Below are positions 14,704 through 17,924 of a DNA stretch of 17,924 bases, piece after piece (position 1 is the first letter of the stretch; each line of letters starts with the position of its first letter). Source of the stretch: DASYAN01 sp036501345 (GTDB lineage Bacteria; Chloroflexota; Ktedonobacteria; Ktedonobacterales; Ktedonobacteraceae); contig DASYAN010000586.1 in assembly GCA_036501345.1 (NCBI GenBank), positions 1 to 17,924 of the forward strand, read 5' to 3'. The translations under genes were made by a program, and so were the position numbers. The notes beneath the pieces are model-generated. The model worked only from the letters and a program-made list of their open reading frames with translations. It made no database searches and was not told the origin of the DNA.

Positions 14704-15381
14704 ATGCACTCGGAAGCCGCGCAAGAGGGAGCGCGGATGGTGAGCCAGAGCATGTCCGTAGGCGGCATCAGGATCAGTACGTCTCCAGGCTAAGATGGGA
14801 GCGCTGTCAATGATCAGATCGCGGGCTCCGATGAGCCGTCGCCGCAGCGCTTACAGGACCGTGAGCACAAAGAGCGACTCATGCACAGGGGCTCCCGCCA
14901 TATGGCGACGTCTGCACTGCTGAGCAGGGCTGGGGACAGCGAGGCGTCCACGCTTGTCATAGCCCAGACCACAGGCCAGAGCCAAGGTCGGCCAACTCTT
15001 CAACCAGTCGTGCATGTCAGAGTAGGACAAACGCCACAAGGTGCGTAGCAGGCCAATCAAGAGCAGGCTCTCTTCACTATAACTGCGCGGTCTTCCTCCC
15101 GGACCTTTGGGCAAAGGAGGCGGACAGCGACGATGAGCTAGGCGCACTGCCAAATGGCAAAGGGTCAGCAAATGCAAGCTCGTCACCAGCGCCAAGGCAT
15201 TGATCTGCAAGGCTGGTCTCTGCTTAGCTTGTGTTCGATAGTATGCTGGTGGGGGAACCGATATTTGGCCTTCAACGATCATTGGAACCATGACATTCAT
15301 CTCCTTGGCGAGGGAAACTAGCCTCGCCAAGGACAGTTTATCTTCCTCTGCCAATGGCTTCTGAGGGGATTTTCTCTTCAC
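14704..15381 (-). pseudogene. IS4/IS5-superfamily DDE transposase with in-frame stop and lost C-terminus
   Basis: The frame from GTG 15381 gives a helical N-terminal domain (GRPRSYSEESLLLIGLLRTL, then WRLSYSDMHDWLKSWP) and stops in FVLTVL with TAA at 14849-14851. In the same frame downstream of that stop the protein continues ALRRRLIGARDLIIDSAPIL, then AWRRTDPDAAYGHALAHHP and LLRGFRVH, which is the first catalytic-Asp region (DSAP) of this group. Homology ends at about 14705, right beside the end of the neighbouring gene, so roughly the C-terminal half with the remaining catalytic residues is gone. A single nonsense mutation and one truncation explain its state. AAGGAGGG lies at 15409-15416 but has no standard start at the right distance. 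Confidence 0.75.
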
Positions 15382-15487
15382 TGATGAGCTTTTGGGGGTT
15401 ACGAAATGCCCTCCTTGTAGTAAAGTTTTTCGATGCTTGTACAGGCTGCAGCAAGCCTTTATCCATGTTAAAAGGAAGATACGTCAC

Positions 15488-16201
15488 ATGAACCCTCTTC
15501 TATTGAAAGCAGCGCGAAAAGAGCAGGGCTGGTCTCAGGCCAAGGTCGCTGAGAAACTAGGCATTACCGAAAGAACGGTGAGACGTTGGGAACAAGGGCT
15601 TGTCGTCCCTTATCCCTACTATCGTCAGCATCTGTGTGCCCTCTTTGGCAAAACGGCTGAGGACTTAGGCTTGCCACCGGAAATTGATGAGCATGAGGAT
15701 CTGGATGAGTGTGAGAATATGGAGGAAGCACCAATTCCTCTGACTCAACCACCCAAGCAGGATGTCTTGGTGGAGGAGAAGGGAAAGGAAGCTCCTACGC
15801 CAGAGCTGGAAGGCTCACTTTCTTGGCGCAATGCCTATAGGAATGATATCTATGCACCCCATCCTAAACAATCGTCGCACAAAGGAAGGCGACTCGAACG
15901 ATCAATTTTGCTCTTCGTGATCATAGGCTTGCTAGCGTATGCTTTTGGGCCGTCGCTGATGACCACTCTCAGGACAAGTATGCACGGGATAAGTCATGAA
16001 GCAGAGTCGTCTCAGAACACATGGCCTAGTGTTGCAGGGCCATTTACTTGCTCTAGTTGCTCGGGCAACTACAGAGTTGGCTGTCTGAGTATACCATCAA
16101 ATAGACAACATGGAACGTCGCAGTTTAATAATGTGAATAAGAGTATTGCAAGCAGTTACACGATGACTATTACGCTTTGTACTAGTTCCAGAGAACCATG
16201 A
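15488..16201 (+). CDS. XRE-family HTH protein with one transmembrane span and an exported C-terminal domain
   Basis: The first ~60 residues are a clear lambda-repressor/XRE helix-turn-helix (KAARKEQGWSQAKVAEKLG, then ITERTVRRWEQGLVVP). A very acidic linker follows (EIDEHEDLDECENMEEAPIP), then basic residues and one membrane span at about 139-161 (SILLFVIIGLLAYAFGPSLM). About 75 exported residues come last, with FTCSSCSGNYRVGC and a beta-like tail. DNA-binding inside and a sensor-like part outside gives the topology of RodZ-like or membrane-tethered regulators, so it may couple an envelope signal to transcription. The chosen start has AAGGA eleven bases upstream; the frame is open back to 15392, but that extension has no ribosome-binding site. 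Such XRE-TM proteins are frequent in Ktedonobacteria (from memory). No adjacent target gene is evident. Confidence 0.72.
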   Translation: MNPLLLKAARKEQGWSQAKVAEKLGITERTVRRWEQGLVVPYPYYRQHLCALFGKTAEDLGLPPEIDEHEDLDECENMEEAPIPLTQPPKQDVLVEEKGKEAPTPELEGSLSWRNAYRNDIYAPHPKQSSHKGRRLERSILLFVIIGLLAYAFGPSLMTTLRTSMHGISHEAESSQNTWPSVAGPFTCSSCSGNYRVGCLSIPSNRQHGTSQFNNVNKSIASSYTMTITLCTSSREP

Positions 16202-16248
16202 GAATAGGCAGGAAGCCCATTCTTGGAACAAATGATGCTCATTCTGGG

Positions 16249-16266
16249 CACAAGCGAACGCTTGTG
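16249..16266. terminator. Short perfect hairpin after the XRE-TM gene (possible terminator)
   Basis: CACAAGCG and CGCTTGTG are separated by AA, about 48 bases after the stop at 16201. No T-run follows on the plus strand, so intrinsic termination is uncertain. Confidence 0.35.
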
Positions 16267-16318
16267 AGGATAATCATTGGGCCTCTGAACTCTTTTTCGT
16301 AGCAAAATTGGTAGTGGC

Positions 16319-16945
16319 TCATTTGAGGATGCTGGCTCGTTCTAAATTGTAGCGATGGAGAAAGAGGCTCAGACATATGTAATGCATTAAAGTAGATTTG
16401 GGAAAAGAGAGTTTTGCACACAAAACGATCAAGGCATTATCACAGGATATTATTCCAGCGCTCCACATGTGCTGTTTCTCCTGTTTCTTTGCCTACAGCA
16501 GTATGTTGCTTCTTCAGAATCACTGCCTGATAGGCACTCCGGAAATCAGTATAACAGTGCTCTGCACTATATGTTTTAGGAATAGATTCCCATAATTTTT
16601 TACAAGTATCTTTGCTTCTATCTCCTATGACATAGGCTATAACTTGATGTGTCTTCCTGCACAAAATTATCCATACCCAGACGGTATTCTCTTTATTCAA
16701 GAAAAATGACTATAACTCATCTTCTTCTAGTATTATTGATTTTGCATCTTCTTCATAAGGTGTAGGCAGTGTTTTACTCAAATCGGGCAATTTCTCCGCC
16801 TTTTTTTAACCAATCACTTACTGTATTACGTGCCACTCCAAAAGTCCTCGTTAATCCTCTTAAACTGCTACGCTCTTGGTAGAATATCAGTATTTCTTCT
16901 TTTCTTTCTTCTGAATATTTATTCAACTTACGGTTCGCTCATTTT
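16319..16945 (-). pseudogene. IS1-family transposase (InsA/InsB type), multiply disrupted
   Basis: The minus strand reads LNKYSEERKEEILIFYQERS, then SLRGLTRTFGVARNTVSDWL (the InsA helix-turn-helix). After a shift in a seven-T run (16801-16807) it reads KLPDLSKTLPTPYEEDAK and ILEEDEL. A TAG at 16710-16712 replaces the conserved Trp of DELW. It then continues with the InsB core NKENTVWVWIILCRKTHQVI, IGDRSKDTCKKLWESIP and HCYTDFRSAYQAV up to HVERWNNIL. After further shifts the end is legible as LSFPKSTLMH and LFLHRYNLERASILK, with a stop at 16319. The zinc-finger N-terminus is not readable. At least one nonsense change and two to three frameshifts make it dead. Confidence 0.8.
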
Positions 16946-17209
16946 TGGGGGCATAAAATGAATTATATTCTCCACTTGATGCCAAAAAGTGCCGTAAAAA
17001 TTGAATCAAATAGGGATCATTCCCCACCTACTTTTGGCAGCGTAAAATCGGGAGAGGAACCACTGTTTTCACAGAAAATGCTTTTAGCGCTTTCAGAGAA
17101 TAAGGACATTTTTCTGTGAAACAATTGTTCTTGCTTCTCTTGAGAATGGACGAGTCATCGCCTGATGAGCACCACAAAAGTGAAAATCACGTCCAAAAAT
17201 GAGCGAACC
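16932..17209. repeat. 17-bp perfect inverted repeat bracketing a 278-bp non-coding segment
   Basis: GGTTCGCTCATTTTTGG (16932-16948) is complementary to CCAAAAATGAGCGAACC (17193-17209). The left arm lies at the upstream edge of the IS1-like remnant, and the right arm lies in the last codons of the truncated methyltransferase. The interior has no clear gene but includes a second hairpin (TTTCACAGAAAAT at 17067-17079 against ATTTTTCTGTGAAA at 17108-17121). No target duplication flanks the arms. It could be a MITE, or the end of an IS copied at both borders. Confidence 0.5.
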
Positions 17210-17607
17210 ATGAGTAAATTAAAAAATTGTCCTCGTGAATCTGAGTCATTTATATGTTCTTGTGCTGATTTGCATAAATCAGCATCAATACCAGTTATAT
17301 CTGCCACAACAAGTGTAAATTTTTCTTGTAAATCCTGTGGCAACTGTCTTATTGCATTTTCTGTACTTTCCCTATTCACCTCGACAACTGTTACATGCCT
17401 GAATTCACTCGCGATTTCTTGCAAAGGAGTATCAAGACCATTGCCAGCGCCAAAGAGTAGTGCCTCAGGTTGTCCTTCTCCCGCACGCTCTAGTGCAATT
17501 TTTGCCGTTTGCTGCATTTCTTGTTTACTCTTTTTAAGATGAGGAGCCTGCAAGGCTTCAGACTTTCTATGATCTTGTGCAATTCTATCGTTTATATATC
17601 TATACAT
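17155..17607 (-). CDS. Class I SAM-dependent methyltransferase, C-terminally truncated
   Basis: The N-terminal ~45 residues are basic and helical. They are followed by the first half of a Rossmann methyltransferase: motif I LLFGAGNGLDTPL, then VTVVEVNRESTENAIRQLP (acidic ribose-binding position) and FTLVVADITGIDADL (motif after strand 4). The rest of the fold, including the substrate-binding part, is missing. The tail VRSFLDVIFTFVVLIRR has no family character and coincides with one arm of the inverted repeat at 17193-17209, so insertion or deletion at that point replaced the original end. ATG 17607 lacks a good Shine-Dalgarno, but the family match begins soon after it. At 150 residues against a usual 220-280 it is best regarded as a gene remnant. 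Confidence 0.6.
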   Translation of the reverse strand: MYRYINDRIAQDHRKSEALQAPHLKKSKQEMQQTAKIALERAGEGQPEALLFGAGNGLDTPLQEIASEFRHVTVVEVNRESTENAIRQLPQDLQEKFTLVVADITGIDADLCKSAQEHINDSDSRGQFFNLLMVRSFLDVIFTFVVLIRR

Positions 17608-17924
17608 TGCTAATCAGGGAGTCAAGGAAAGCGGGAATCCCTGCTTATCTAAACCAAGATCTGAGCACGAATCTCATTTCAGATGGAAGAGTTCACGGAC
17701 ACCCTGCTAATACTTCTGATGGAATACTCTCTGCAGAACGGTCAAGTATAGTTTTGTAGTGTTGAGCTTGACTGTGCCTCCTTAGAAAGTGTTTGATTAG
17801 CCTGAGAGGCCAATCGAGGCAACATTGAGCTGAGACCTCATGGCTCGGCTAACCACAGAGCGAAGCGATTGAAGGGGAAAGAGCCAAAAGGCAGGTTCTA
17901 CCCGCAACCAAATAGCTCATCCTT
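17608..17924. other. No assignable gene at the right edge
   Basis: Both strands were read in all frames. A 60-codon open frame (17577-17759, +) has no support. The last ~150 bases on the minus strand give short stretches with a transposase-like look but nothing I can name. The region may hold the promoter of the truncated methyltransferase or the edge of a further insertion. Confidence 0.4.

Overview
The window reads as a transposon-rich accessory region of a bacterial chromosome of intermediate G+C. Several signs suggest a Ktedonobacteria-like (Chloroflexota) organism: an XRE helix-turn-helix domain fused to one membrane span and an exported tail, many decayed transposases of different families, and a mix of ATG, GTG and TTG starts. 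This taxonomic guess is inference; no rRNA, tRNA or other phylogenetic marker is present.

Region by region. 175-2437 (+) holds half of a carbohydrate ABC importer: a lipoprotein solute-binding protein and a MalF-type permease. The usual second permease is missing, and a nested inverted repeat (2444-2525) sits where it should start. 3074-3604 (+) encodes a membrane-anchored SAM methyltransferase. 3865-6867 (-) is a 1000-residue Eco57I-like DNA methylase with no restriction or helicase partner in view. Just upstream of it lies a decaying tandem array (~74-bp unit with an internal 9-bp unit).

7340-8400 is a broken FMN-dependent alpha-hydroxy-acid oxidase gene. It is split by a 705-bp element that has inverted ends, a 5-bp target duplication and a small membrane-protein passenger, but no transposase. 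8520-9500 (-) is the wreck of a locus that resembles an ABC-three-component (ABC-3C) conflict system: a DUF2326-type ATPase without its middle, fused by deletion to the tail of a partner protein. 9500-10920 is a strikingly AT-rich island with a coiled-coil gene that appears split by a +1 frameshift.

10995-13274 is flanked by two direct copies of a ~190-bp repeat and contains a decayed IS256-like transposase and an intact secreted SGNH/GDSL hydrolase. 13440-14040 has more members of the same repeat family and a 109-bp MITE with perfect 18-bp ends. 14054-14701 (+) is an unrecognised exported protein, 14704-15381 (-) a dead DDE transposase, 15488-16201 (+) the XRE-TM protein, 16319-16945 (-) a dead IS1-family transposase, and 17155-17607 (-) a SAM methyltransferase that has lost its C-terminus.

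Functionally, only the importer half, the DNA methylase, the SGNH hydrolase, the XRE-TM protein, the membrane methyltransferase and a few unknown proteins look intact. Most of the rest records repeated insertion, deletion and gene decay. The strongest observation is the non-autonomous Tn3-like mini-transposon at 7582-8286, because removing it with one target copy exactly rebuilds the host reading frame.
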